Source of the DNA: Vibrio salinus
Lineage (GTDB): Bacteria; Pseudomonadota; Gammaproteobacteria; Enterobacterales; Vibrionaceae
NCBI RefSeq assembly: GCF_021272385.1
Contig: NZ_JAJSDZ010000010.1
Span: forward strand, 1,302,001-1,366,000
Reading direction: 5' to 3'
Length of the DNA: 64,000 nt
Below are positions 42,832-51,583 of this stretch, in pieces. The translations under genes and the position numbers were made by a program. How positions within the stretch are numbered: the stretch's first letter is position 1; each line of letters opens with the position of its first letter. Below the pieces are notes generated by a model. The model made no database searches. It was given only the letters and a program-made list of their open reading frames with translations, and had not been told where the DNA came from.

Positions 42832-44604
42832 ATGCCAATTAATGAGCTAAAAAATTCAGGCTTATTCTTAGAATTATTAAAAAACTGGGAAAACACAACG
42901 GCGGTCTTTGAACACTATTTAACCGACATTCAACTCAATATCTGGCTATACAATTCCCCACACTGTTCATTAACAGTTTTAAATTTAAAACAAGATGAAA
43001 AGTTCTTGCTGTTATCTGAGTTAAAAAATTCACTGAATCAATCTCACTTACCTACCACGAAATTTCTGAAACCTCTTCAGACAACCGGAGAAAGATATAA
43101 ATGCTATAATATTTTATATTTTACGCTAACAGATGCACTATCTAATCTGCCAATCGGTTTAATCACCGCAACAATGTTGTCAGAAAGATCACCAGCCCAA
43201 CAAGAATTAAATCTACTGCAGGAATATTGCGAAAAAATTGAATTAGAGGTTCTGAATAAACTCCGTTCACTGGAACAAAATCAGCATCAACTGATAAAAA
43301 ATGAACTCGACTTTCACAAAAATTACGATTTCGGTACTGGCTTTTTAAACAGATATGCCCTGGAAAGGGAGCTGGAACAGGCTCTATCTAAATCACCAAA
43401 TGAAGTGGCCGTTGTTTATGTCGGGTTTGCAAATGCAAAAAACCTTCAGACTCAGTTTAATTTTTATGAGTGGGAAAAAATACTCAAAGCATTTGCTGAT
43501 CGGCTTTCGTTCAAAATACAGCAAGACCACATTAACATCGCAAGACCGAATGCAACAGATATTATTGTTCTAATTCACTCACACGAACTGAAAAAAGAAA
43601 CGATCCTATTATGCGAAGAGCTGGCATCAATCAGCAAATCAATCTTTACAATCAACAATCAGGCTATCCACTTACATACCCACATAGGTGTCTCTTATAG
43701 CTTTGGTACAACCAGTGTATCATCTCTGATCAATCAGGCATCATCAGCTATGATCACCTGTAAAGATACCGGACAAAAATATTGCATTCACTCAAATCTG
43801 CTATCCGAAAGCCAAACCCGACTTCAGCATCTGGAAAGCTATCTGCTCAAAGCGGTCAGAAACGGAGACCTGATGCTTTACTTCCAACCGAAGGTTAATC
43901 CACTGACAAAACGCTGGCTTGCTGCAGAAGCATTATTAAGATGGAAACACCCTCTGCTAGGTGAAATTTCCAGTGAAACATTAATTCATTTAGCAGAAAA
44001 AAATGGCCTTATATTTGAAGTAGGAAGTTTTGTGTTAAAAACAGCGATCAAAAAAGCGGCTTCCTGGAAAAAATACGCACCTCATTTTAAAATTGCGGTA
44101 AATATATCAGCGAAACAACTGATGGATATCCGGTTTATTCATCAGGTTCAAAAGTTATTGGAAACTCATTCTTTGTCACCTGAAAGCCTTGAAATTGAAG
44201 TAACAGAAAGTGGATTAATCACCGATGAAGAAATGGCAGCTGAGGTTTTAGAGGAGCTTCATCAATTGGGAATTACCTTATCTCTTGACGATTTTGGGAC
44301 AGGTTATGCCTCATTTAACTATTTGAAAAAATTTCCGTTTGACTGCATCAAAATAGACAAAAGCTTTGTTGAAACCATCGAAAACAATCCTCAGGATCAG
44401 GATATCATTCGTTCTATCATCCAGATTGCAAAAAAACTCGATCTTCAGGTAATTGCCGAAGGGGTGGAAACACGAATGCAGGAACAGTTTATTATTGAAG
44501 AAGGATGCGATTATGGGCAAGGTTATTTATATGGCAAACCAATGCAGGCTGACGTATTTGAAAACAAACTGAAAACTCAATTGGAAGTTTTCGAATTGAA
44601 TTAA
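42832..44604 (+). CDS. GGDEF-EAL protein, probable c-di-GMP phosphodiesterase
   Basis: A 590-residue cytoplasmic protein. The first 150 residues resemble a GAF-like sensor. A GGDEF-type domain follows (about 165-300) whose signature is lost: RPNATDIIVL stands where GGDEF should be, so it should not make c-di-GMP. The C-terminal EAL domain (about 345-580) keeps the catalytic set: AAEALLRWKHP, AVNISAKQL, EIEVTESG, LSLDDFGTGYASF, KIDKSF, IAEGVET and GQGYLYGKPM. It is therefore expected to cleave c-di-GMP. It is a single-gene unit, convergent with the J-domain gene. Confidence 0.87.
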   Translation: MPINELKNSGLFLELLKNWENTTAVFEHYLTDIQLNIWLYNSPHCSLTVLNLKQDEKFLLLSELKNSLNQSHLPTTKFLKPLQTTGERYKCYNILYFTLTDALSNLPIGLITATMLSERSPAQQELNLLQEYCEKIELEVLNKLRSLEQNQHQLIKNELDFHKNYDFGTGFLNRYALERELEQALSKSPNEVAVVYVGFANAKNLQTQFNFYEWEKILKAFADRLSFKIQQDHINIARPNATDIIVLIHSHELKKETILLCEELASISKSIFTINNQAIHLHTHIGVSYSFGTTSVSSLINQASSAMITCKDTGQKYCIHSNLLSESQTRLQHLESYLLKAVRNGDLMLYFQPKVNPLTKRWLAAEALLRWKHPLLGEISSETLIHLAEKNGLIFEVGSFVLKTAIKKAASWKKYAPHFKIAVNISAKQLMDIRFIHQVQKLLETHSLSPESLEIEVTESGLITDEEMAAEVLEELHQLGITLSLDDFGTGYASFNYLKKFPFDCIKIDKSFVETIENNPQDQDIIRSIIQIAKKLDLQVIAEGVETRMQEQFIIEEGCDYGQGYLYGKPMQADVFENKLKTQLEVFELN

Positions 44605-44626
44605 ACAGCAGAAGACTAAATCATCG

Positions 44627-45244
44627 CTATATTCTTAGTAAATTCCAAGCTTCACATAACATACGGAACGTATCACTGTTTCCCCCATCCCGGTCAGGAT
44701 GCCATTTCAGAGCCAGTTTACGCCAACGCTTTCTGATTTCTGCCGGAGTTGCAAAATCATCCAGTTCAAATAGTTCCAGCGCCTTTTTGCGTGTCAGGCC
44801 GACATTATCAGAAACACCACCGATATAGGACTGATAGTGTTCCCAAAATTGATTGAGTAATCGTTTCACTTCACCTTCCGAAGCTTCATAATTGCTCCAT
44901 TCCAGATAATACTCTCTCAGGGGATCGGCTGAATCAATAGCATGTGATGAAGTATGACGATAAAAAAATAATTGGATATTCATTGCCTCAACCTGCAGCC
45001 AGTATTCAGGGATCAGAATTTCCTGAAGCTGATATAACGCATTCATAATCAAAAAATTACGCTTAAATACATCTTTTTCAGGAGCAGCATCCAACTCAGG
45101 GATATAACCCAGCCTATTCAAATGGGCCGATAAAATATGAACTTTCCATGCATTTCCAGATGATTTTAAGACCTCAAAAATCGGCCAAATTAACGAATTT
45201 TCTATCGATGAATCTTTCGCTGCCAGAGACGAACTGCTATTCAT
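44627..45244 (-). CDS. DnaJ-related protein with C-terminal J domain
   Basis: A 205-residue protein of the DNAJ-related family. The first 130 residues match its N-terminal domain (PIFEVLKSSGNAWKVHILSAHLNRLGYIPELD). The last 55 residues are a J domain with ALELFELDDFATPAEIRKRWRKLALKWHPDRDGGN, including the HPD tripeptide that stimulates Hsp70 ATPase. It probably serves DnaK as a specialised co-chaperone; the client is unknown. Unlike DnaJ it lacks the Gly/Phe and zinc regions. Confidence 0.82.
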   Translation of the reverse strand: MNSSSSLAAKDSSIENSLIWPIFEVLKSSGNAWKVHILSAHLNRLGYIPELDAAPEKDVFKRNFLIMNALYQLQEILIPEYWLQVEAMNIQLFFYRHTSSHAIDSADPLREYYLEWSNYEASEGEVKRLLNQFWEHYQSYIGGVSDNVGLTRKKALELFELDDFATPAEIRKRWRKLALKWHPDRDGGNSDTFRMLCEAWNLLRI

Positions 45245-45420
45245 TGATTAACTCCTTGAGATCCCGTATCCCTGTAATATGAAATTAAATTTGCCGATAA
45301 CACCGGAAAATTCATCAAAAGTCAGGTCGTTCACCAAGACGTAAACTAACCTGACACGTCTTAAGTCTATTATAATATTCAGACTAAAATGGGGAATTTA
45401 TCCTTTTTCTTATAAAATCA

Positions 45421-45435
45421 TGAGGTATAACCTCA
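45421..45435. promoter_or_regulatory. Palindromic operator candidate
   Basis: TGAGGT-ATA-ACCTCA is a perfect inverted repeat with a 3-base centre. It lies about 85 bases before the ATG of the kinase-like gene and would suit a dimeric repressor. The regulator is unknown. Confidence 0.4.
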
Positions 45436-45520
45436 AATTTTCATCAATTTGTCATAAATTTATTGAATATACGACTTGCATTTTTTAAAATCACAAAGAA
45501 AACATAACCACTATAATATT

Positions 45521-46276
45521 ATGCTTGCAGAAACATGTAATAAATTAATCTCGGACAACACCTCTGGTGGTGTTATCAAGATTAAAGAAAATAAACATAC
45601 CTACTGGTTGAAAATATCAGGGGAAGATAAAAATAATATCATCAGAAAAGTTTCTGCATTTCTTGCCAGATTCAATAAATTTTCGTTCTTCGAAACCAAA
45701 GCCGTCCTTAACAGTTATGAACGCTTTGAGCATGAGAAATGTGTATTACGTTATCTTGATGAAATGAATGTACGGGTTCCTCATATAGAATACGAAGGCC
45801 CTGGTTTTTTTGTTACTTCTGATGAAGGAAAACCCCTTAATAATATCGATCCGGAAAGAATCGATCAAAATACCTTAGATCACTTATTTGAAGCATTTGC
45901 AAAACTGCATACGAATAATGTTGCTCACGGTCGCCCTGCTCTCAGAGATATTGTCATTAATGAAAAGAATGAATTAAGTATTCTGGATTTTGAAGAATCG
46001 ATATTAAATGCAACAGAGCAACAAATAGCCCGCGATATTTTCATGCTATTGATGGATTTATGCCGTATTTCCAGCATAACGGAAGACCAAAAAATCAACT
46101 CATTACTATTATGGAAAGAAAGTGTTCCGGATACAGTCTGGCAACAACTGATAAAAATAAGCGACTTGCTAAAACATTTTACATTCATCGCTCACTTAGT
46201 TTTGATCTTTAAAAAGAAAAATAAACTAAGCAGACAGATAATCGAAACCGTTAAGCTAATTCAGCATATTCATTAA
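45521..46276 (+). CDS. Small kinase-fold protein (lipopolysaccharide kinase/BUD32-like)
   Basis: A cytoplasmic protein of about 250 residues with a minimal kinase-like fold. A lysine-containing N-lobe (TYWLKISGEDKNNIIRKVSAF) and a helix with RFEHEKCVLRYLDE precede a catalytic-loop-like stretch, AHGRPALRDIVI, and the metal-loop ILDFEES. This pattern is shared by small bacterial kinases of the Kdo/BUD32 superfamily that act on lipid A core sugars or proteins; the substrate is unknown. The start is uncertain: TTG 45476 and ATG 45521 are in frame and neither has a good ribosome site. It is convergent with ackA. Confidence 0.6.
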   Translation: MLAETCNKLISDNTSGGVIKIKENKHTYWLKISGEDKNNIIRKVSAFLARFNKFSFFETKAVLNSYERFEHEKCVLRYLDEMNVRVPHIEYEGPGFFVTSDEGKPLNNIDPERIDQNTLDHLFEAFAKLHTNNVAHGRPALRDIVINEKNELSILDFEESILNATEQQIARDIFMLLMDLCRISSITEDQKINSLLLWKESVPDTVWQQLIKISDLLKHFTFIAHLVLIFKKKNKLSRQIIETVKLIQHIH

Positions 46277-46330
46277 GAATAACAAACTAGCGTGTCATTT
46301 TATTAATCCATCATTAATTAAATGACAAAC

Positions 46331-46361
46331 ACAAAAACACCGCTCCCAACCTGGCAGCGGT
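46331..46361 (-). terminator. Intrinsic terminator after ackA
   Basis: On the minus strand ACCGCT and AGCGGT, extended by GCC/GGG pairing, form a stem followed by GTTTTTGTGTTT. Confidence 0.75.
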
Positions 46362-46396
46362 ATTTTAAACCTATCAAAGTGAGGAACGGGAAAAAA

Positions 46397-47593
46397 TTAT
46401 AATCTTTCTACACATTCTCTCGCAATAACAAGCTCTTCGTTTGTTGGTATAACTAAAGCAACGGAATTAAACAGTTCAGATTTGGCAATCTGACCGGAAG
46501 CACCAAAGCGGGCCGCTTCGTTTCCTTTTTCATCTTCTACGTAACCAAACACTTTCAGATAATCAAGAACGGCATGACGGACAGGCATTGAGTTTTCACC
46601 GATACCACCGGTAAATACAATGGCATCCAAACCTTCACCTACCGATACAATATAAGAACCAATGTATTTAGCAACACGGTAAGTAAATACATCAAAAGCC
46701 AGTTTTGCAGCTTCATCACCGGCTTCCACCGCTTCAAGAATACCGCGCATATCACTTGTTTTACCGGAAATACCCAGTAAGCCGGACTTTTTATTCAACG
46801 TTGTAAAGATTTTTTCCTGATCCCAGCCTTTACGCATTAAAAATTCGATAACACTTGGATCAAGGTCACCACAACGGGTTCCCATAACCACACCGGCAAG
46901 AGGAGTCAGCCCCATGCTGGTATCAATACATTCTCCGTTTTTTATCGCAGAGATAGAGGCACCATTACCAAGGTGGACGGTAATAAAGCTACCTTCGTTA
47001 GCTGGTTTACCCACCATTTTTGCTGCTTCCCGGCTAACATAAAAATGACTTGTGCCATGCGCGCCATAACGGCGAATTTTATGTTCTTTGTATAGTTCAT
47101 ATGGTAATGCGTAGATATATGCTTTAGGAGGCATTGTCTGATGGAAAGCGGTATCAAAAATAGCAAACTGAGGTAAGCTTGGGAAAACTTCCATCGCAGC
47201 GACCATACCCGCTGCATTTGCTTTATTGTGAAGAGGAGCAAGCTCTGCTAAACGAGCCACTTCTTCTACTACTTTTTCATCCAGTTTCACAGTACCTTTG
47301 AAAGATTCACCACCAGCAACAACCCGGTGCCCTACCGCTACAAATTTGGATGATAAATCAAGTGAATCCAGTAATTTAACAATGCGTCCGAAAGCATATT
47401 GATGATGATCACCGCCGGCAGGAATAGCTTCAGCCGTTTTCTCTCCATTATATTTCCAACTTATTTCAGCTTCTGGAAGACCAAAACATTCTCCTAAACC
47501 ACTTATAATGGCATCTCCAGTTTCGGCATCAATTGCTGCAAATTTAAGAGATGAACTTCCTGAATTAATGACCAACACTAGTGAGTTCGACAT
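46397..47593 (-). CDS. ackA: Acetate kinase AckA
   Basis: A 398-residue kinase that interconverts acetyl phosphate and acetate with ATP. The family marks are the start LVLVINSGSSSLKFA, GHRVVAGGESF, FDTAFHQTMPP, RRYGAHGTSH, VHLGNGASI, DTSMGLTPLAGVVMGTRCGDLDP and VFTGGIGENS. It has full length and all catalytic regions. No pta gene is adjacent, so this may be the second acetate kinase known from vibrios. It is probably a single-gene transcript with a terminator at 46331. Confidence 0.95.
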   Translation of the reverse strand: MSNSLVLVINSGSSSLKFAAIDAETGDAIISGLGECFGLPEAEISWKYNGEKTAEAIPAGGDHHQYAFGRIVKLLDSLDLSSKFVAVGHRVVAGGESFKGTVKLDEKVVEEVARLAELAPLHNKANAAGMVAAMEVFPSLPQFAIFDTAFHQTMPPKAYIYALPYELYKEHKIRRYGAHGTSHFYVSREAAKMVGKPANEGSFITVHLGNGASISAIKNGECIDTSMGLTPLAGVVMGTRCGDLDPSVIEFLMRKGWDQEKIFTTLNKKSGLLGISGKTSDMRGILEAVEAGDEAAKLAFDVFTYRVAKYIGSYIVSVGEGLDAIVFTGGIGENSMPVRHAVLDYLKVFGYVEDEKGNEAARFGASGQIAKSELFNSVALVIPTNEELVIARECVERL

Positions 47594-47657
47594 GAGACGA
47601 TATCCTGTTTTTTGGGTAAATGATGAAGTTCTAAACTTCTTGTTCCTGTACTAACCA

Positions 47658-47685
47658 TTATTCAATAATTTTTGAATCTTTCAAC
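47658..47685 (-). promoter_or_regulatory. Probable ackA promoter
   Basis: On the minus strand TTGAAA (47680-47685) and AATAAT (47658-47663) are 16 bases apart, each one base off consensus. The leader would be roughly 60 bases. Confidence 0.45.
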
Positions 47686-47781
47686 TTTCTTTTAATTCTT
47701 TGAGACCTATTCAACATTTTTTATTGATCTTGAACAAAAATTTGCTGTTTTCAACAAAATTAGGTAAATCTATGGCTTCTC

Positions 47782-47799
47782 ATTCAACAAAAGTTGAAT
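47782..47799. promoter_or_regulatory. Palindrome upstream of ackA
   Basis: ATTCAAC-AAAA-GTTGAAT is a perfect inverted repeat with 7-base arms, about 100 bases upstream of the probable ackA -35 region. It may be an operator; the regulator is unknown. Confidence 0.4.
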
Positions 47800-47845
47800 A
47801 TATTGCTTTAATGATTAATTTTTAGTCATTAATAAAGGAATGAGC

Positions 47846-47890
47846 ACTTTAGAAAGTTTATAAACCCGTTAGAGGGTTGCTTTCTAAAGT
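47846..47890 (-). terminator. Long hairpin after vctC
   Basis: ACTTTAGAAAG and CTTTCTAAAGT pair perfectly, and AACCC with GGGTT pair inside. It lies 18 bases past the vctC stop. A U-run is lacking, so it may instead protect the 3' end. Confidence 0.55.
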
Positions 47891-47907
47891 ATATGGAAGA
47901 GCAAACA

Positions 47908-48666
47908 TTATGCGTAATACAGGCACATTTTTTTCCCATCGTGTTCAATTACATTAAAAGGAGTTTCATATATTTCACTCAAAATAATTGAATCTATCAC
48001 TTCATCGACTTTTCCGGAAACAACGACTTGCCCTTTTTTCAGCGCAACGATGGAGTCGGAATAACACGAAGCAAAATTGATATCATGAATCACAATAATG
48101 ACGGCTTTCCCCAGTTCATGGGCCAGACGTTTTATTGTTTTCATGATCTGTAAAGAATGTCTGATGTCCAGGTTATTTAAAGGCTCATCTAAAAAAATGT
48201 AATCCGTATCCTGAGCAATCACCATGGCAATGAATGCCAGTTGTCTTTGACCACCGCTGAGCTGATCCAAAAACTTATCCTGAATATCGTCAATCTTCAG
48301 ATACGCTAAGGAACGGTCAACTATCTGTACATCTTCCGCTGTCAATCCGCCTTTTGAGTACGGGAAACGCCCAAATGAGACTAACTCTCTGACAGTAAAG
48401 CGCATTGACAATGAGTTAGACTGTCGTAAAACCGATAACTTTTTCGCTAAAGCTTTTGTATCCCATTCGACCAGTTCTTTACCATCAATCCAGACTTCAC
48501 CTTTATCTTTGTTAAGAAGTCGGCATGCCATCGATAGCAAAGTACTTTTACCTGCACCGTTAGGACCAATAATTGAGGTAATTTCCCCTTTTTCAAAATA
48601 AACAGTAGCATTATCAACAACGGTTTGACGATCAAACTGTTTTGTTAAATTTAAAACGCTTATCAT
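47908..48666 (-). CDS. vctC: Iron-siderophore ABC importer, ATPase (VctC-like)
   Basis: A 252-residue ATPase of the FecE/FepC class. It has GPNGAGKST (Walker A), LSGGQRQLAFIAMVIAQ (signature), YIFLDEPLNNLD (Walker B) and IVIHDINFA. It starts two bases after the upstream permease gene and is the last gene of a four-gene unit. The order binding protein, permease, permease, ATPase, the nearby Fur box and the neighbouring ackA all recall V. cholerae vctPDGC, which imports catechol siderophores. The Bacillus YclNOPQ system is a near relative, so the siderophore is an inference. Confidence 0.82.
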   Translation of the reverse strand: MISVLNLTKQFDRQTVVDNATVYFEKGEITSIIGPNGAGKSTLLSMACRLLNKDKGEVWIDGKELVEWDTKALAKKLSVLRQSNSLSMRFTVRELVSFGRFPYSKGGLTAEDVQIVDRSLAYLKIDDIQDKFLDQLSGGQRQLAFIAMVIAQDTDYIFLDEPLNNLDIRHSLQIMKTIKRLAHELGKAVIIVIHDINFASCYSDSIVALKKGQVVVSGKVDEVIDSIILSEIYETPFNVIEHDGKKMCLYYA

Positions 48667-48668
48667 CT

Positions 48669-49619
48669 TTACACCACTTTATTTCTCATTAGTAACGTCA
48701 GAAAATAAATCCCTCCGATAAAATTAATCACAACACTTAGCGTTGTATCGAAGTTAAATACTTTCTCAACCAGCCATTGGCCACTTAACAGAAAACATAC
48801 AGACATTGCAGAACAACCGGTTAATAAAACACTGTGTCTGTATGTCTGAAACCACTCTCTGGTCAGGTTGGTAACCAGTACGCCAAAGAACAAAATTGGT
48901 CCGACTAACGCGGTAGATATCGAAATAAGCACAGCTATCAGCAGCAGGGTGTTACGGGTCACCTTTTGGACATCTACTCCCAGACTGACCGCATTATCCC
49001 GATTCAGCCAGAACACATCGAAAATAGGATTCATCCGGAATAACAAAAAGGAGGTAATGAGCAGCAATGGCGTAACAGAATAAACCAGATTGACATTAAC
49101 ATGATTAAAACTGGCAAATAAATTCGCCTGAACCGATGCAAAATCGTTCGGGTCCATCAAAACAACGAGAAAAGATGTCATGTTGTTAAAGACCTGCCCA
49201 ATCACAACACCTAACAAAAGGAGGGTAATTAAGTTTCCTTTGCCACTTCGGAAATAAAAAGCAAATAACAGAAAGGAAAACACCAGCATAACTGACGCCG
49301 ATAAAGAAAAATTCCAGTATGCACCAGTCACAAAGCTGCTCAGTCCGCCAAATATCATCACTAGCAAAACCTGAGTAAACTGGTAGAGAAAATCAAATCC
49401 CATAACGCCTGGCGTCAAAATACGGTTATGAGTGATAGTCTGAAAAGATAACGATGACAATGCCAGAGCGATACCAGCTAAAATAATGGCCAGAACTTTT
49501 GGTATCCGTCGCGCAAGAAAAAATTCATAATTACCTGGTGTTAAGCCAATTCCGATAAACAATGCCATCACCACCAGAGAAGCGACCACAAGAACCACAA
49601 CTTTCGCGCTATCTTTCAT
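48669..49619 (-). CDS. vctG: Iron-siderophore ABC importer, permease (VctG-like)
   Basis: A 316-residue permease of the FecCD family with eight to ten membrane segments. It carries FLARRIPKVLAIILAGIALALSSLSFQTITHN near the start and GPILFFGVLVTNLTREW in the loop that touches the ATPase. Its start overlaps the end of the first permease gene by 11 bases. It forms the channel together with that permease. Which of the two is VctD and which VctG is assigned by order only. Confidence 0.8.
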   Translation of the reverse strand: MKDSAKVVVLVVASLVVMALFIGIGLTPGNYEFFLARRIPKVLAIILAGIALALSSLSFQTITHNRILTPGVMGFDFLYQFTQVLLVMIFGGLSSFVTGAYWNFSLSASVMLVFSFLLFAFYFRSGKGNLITLLLLGVVIGQVFNNMTSFLVVLMDPNDFASVQANLFASFNHVNVNLVYSVTPLLLITSFLLFRMNPIFDVFWLNRDNAVSLGVDVQKVTRNTLLLIAVLISISTALVGPILFFGVLVTNLTREWFQTYRHSVLLTGCSAMSVCFLLSGQWLVEKVFNFDTTLSVVINFIGGIYFLTLLMRNKVV

Positions 49620-50547
49620 TAAGGCGTCCTTTAATTATAAACAGCACAAACAATACGCCACCGAATATATTGATAATAAAAGAAATCGGCATCTCATAAG
49701 GAAAAATAACCAACCGCCCGGCGATATCACAACAAAGAACGATTAACGCACCGGCAATCGCGGTAAGAGGAATGTTTTTCCGCAAATTATCGCCATAAAA
49801 AAATGACACCAGATTAGGCACAATCAATCCAAGAAATGGCAACTGCCCAACGATCATCACAACAACTGCAGAGGTCATAGAAACAAGTACACTGCCAATT
49901 ACAACAACCCGTGTATAACTAAGGCCTAAATTGATGGCAAAATCTTTTCCCATACCTGCAGCGGATAAATGGGCTGCATACAAATAGCTAAATGCAGCAA
50001 TGGGCACAGCGAGGTATAACAATTCATAATTGTCTTCAAGAATGGTAGAAAAGTTAGCGACACTCCAACTCGAATAATTCTGAATAACATCAAAACGATA
50101 AGCCAGAAATATCGCCACTGACCGGATAACATTGCCAAAAATGATACCGACCAACGGAACAAAAACCGCGTTTTTAAACTGGATATTTTGTATAAAAAAA
50201 ACAAATATTAATGTTCCGGCAATAGCCGTTAAAAAAATAAACCAAATACTCTGACCATTACCAAAAATAACCAGGCTAAGCACATAACCCAATAACGCAC
50301 TTTCGATAGTTCCGGACGTTGAGGGTGAGGCAAACCGGTTCTGACTGATTTGCTGCATAATAAGACCGGCAATGCTCAATCCGGCACCGGCAAGCAAAAT
50401 AGCGACTAATCGCGGAATCCGGCTGGCAATCATTAAATTCCACATCGGCTCATCACCCGATATCAACCCGTACAACGTCATCGAGCCGACGCCAATAAAC
50501 AGAGAGCACAGCCCAAGTAAAATTAAAATAGTAGTGATAATTTTCAA
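49609..50547 (-). CDS. vctD: Iron-siderophore ABC importer, permease (VctD-like)
   Basis: A 312-residue FecCD-type permease. MIASRIPRLVAILLAGAGLSIAGLIMQQISQN is the family signature region and GQLPFLGLIVPNLVSFFYG the ATPase-facing loop. The reading frame starts at TTG 50547, which keeps the first membrane segment (IITTILILLGLCSLFIGVG); no better start is visible. It follows the binding-protein gene by 18 bases. Confidence 0.8.
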   Translation of the reverse strand: MKIITTILILLGLCSLFIGVGSMTLYGLISGDEPMWNLMIASRIPRLVAILLAGAGLSIAGLIMQQISQNRFASPSTSGTIESALLGYVLSLVIFGNGQSIWFIFLTAIAGTLIFVFFIQNIQFKNAVFVPLVGIIFGNVIRSVAIFLAYRFDVIQNYSSWSVANFSTILEDNYELLYLAVPIAAFSYLYAAHLSAAGMGKDFAINLGLSYTRVVVIGSVLVSMTSAVVVMIVGQLPFLGLIVPNLVSFFYGDNLRKNIPLTAIAGALIVLCCDIAGRLVIFPYEMPISFIINIFGGVLFVLFIIKGRLNER

Positions 50548-50565
50548 AAGAAGGACTCTGTAGGG

Positions 50566-51477
50566 TTAGTTATGACGGACAACTTGTTTTATGTCCCGGA
50601 TCATTTGCTCTGTTGAGCGTACTCCGGCAATGGATACATACCAGGCATTGATATCAAGATAGACAATATGGCCTTTTTTATAGGCCTTCGTTGATTGAAT
50701 CAACGCATTATTAAAATTTTCTTTGCTATGACTCTGACCATGATTGACCAGTTTGTCCTTATCAATAATAAATAAAATATCGGGATTTTTTCCCTGAATA
50801 AATTCGTAAGAAATCAGATCGCCATGAGGACCCTCTTTTTTTGTCTGATAGACTTCCCGGAAACCAAAATCATCATATATCGATGAAAAACGAGACAGCT
50901 TTCCAAAAGATGATATTTTCCCACCAACCGACATAATGGTCATCGCCGATGCCTGATGATTTTCGTTATACGTTTTTATCTGTTTAAATTCTGCATCGAT
51001 TTTTTTTATTTTATCTTCAACTTTTTGCTCTATATGAAATATCTTTCCTAAATTCCGCCACTGTTGCTGTGTACTACTCCAGTAACCTTTATCCATATCA
51101 TTCGAGAAAACCACCGTGGGTGCAATTTCGGACAACTCTTTATAACTTTTAGCGCTACGCGGACCGATAATAATTAAGTCCGGCTTTTGCATGTATATAC
51201 TTTCAAAATCGGGTTCAAAGAGCGAACCGGCGGAAGGATATTGCTCACTTTCATATTTGGACAGATAGTCAGGCGTACCGGAAAATTTAGTGACCGCCAC
51301 CGGATTAATACCAAAACTGTCTAAAGCATCCAGAGGTCCGACACCAAGAACAACAACCCGTTGCGGTGTGTCGTTAATCTGAGTGTTCCCCAACTGATGA
51401 TGGATCGTAACCGGCTCAGCACATACGTAAGCCGAAATCGTTGCAATCAAAATGGACATTGTTATTTTAAGAATCAT
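50566..51477 (-). CDS. vctP: Iron-siderophore periplasmic binding protein (VctP-like)
   Basis: A 303-residue FecB/FhuD-type binding protein. MILKITMSILIATISAYVCA is a signal peptide without a lipobox, so the protein should be soluble in the periplasm. The mature part shows TPQRVVVLGVGPLDALDSFGI, KPDLIIIGPRSAKSYKELSEIAPTV and YLDINAWYVSIAGVRSTEQMIRDI. The frame is open to 51513, but that would place the start in the Fur box; the ATG at 51477 is preferred. It heads the operon. Confidence 0.82.
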   Translation of the reverse strand: MILKITMSILIATISAYVCAEPVTIHHQLGNTQINDTPQRVVVLGVGPLDALDSFGINPVAVTKFSGTPDYLSKYESEQYPSAGSLFEPDFESIYMQKPDLIIIGPRSAKSYKELSEIAPTVVFSNDMDKGYWSSTQQQWRNLGKIFHIEQKVEDKIKKIDAEFKQIKTYNENHQASAMTIMSVGGKISSFGKLSRFSSIYDDFGFREVYQTKKEGPHGDLISYEFIQGKNPDILFIIDKDKLVNHGQSHSKENFNNALIQSTKAYKKGHIVYLDINAWYVSIAGVRSTEQMIRDIKQVVRHN

Positions 51478-51497
51478 ACCTACACCAATAACGCTTA

Positions 51498-51512
51498 TGA
51501 TAGTCATTATCA
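51498..51512. promoter_or_regulatory. Fur box upstream of vctP
   Basis: TGATAGT-C-ATTATCA is a 7-1-7 inverted repeat matching the Fur core TGATAAT-n-ATTATCA at all but one base. It lies about 21 bases before the vctP ATG, so the operon should be iron-repressed. Confidence 0.8.
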
Positions 51513-51583
51513 TTTACATAATCAGCGTAATATACCTTTCAATAAGAAATCCATCAACTAAAAGCAGAAACAGGGAAACGTTA

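Larger units (their letters stand above)
47594..47907. other. Spacer between vctC and ackA with repeated TTCAACA motifs
   Basis: About 314 bases without a gene. It holds the ackA promoter (47658-47685), a hairpin in the leader (GAAGTT-CTA-AACTTC, 47625-47639), the palindrome at 47782 and the vctC-side hairpin at 47846. TTCAACA/TTGAACA motifs recur at about 47707, 47728, 47753 and 47784. Confidence 0.6.
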
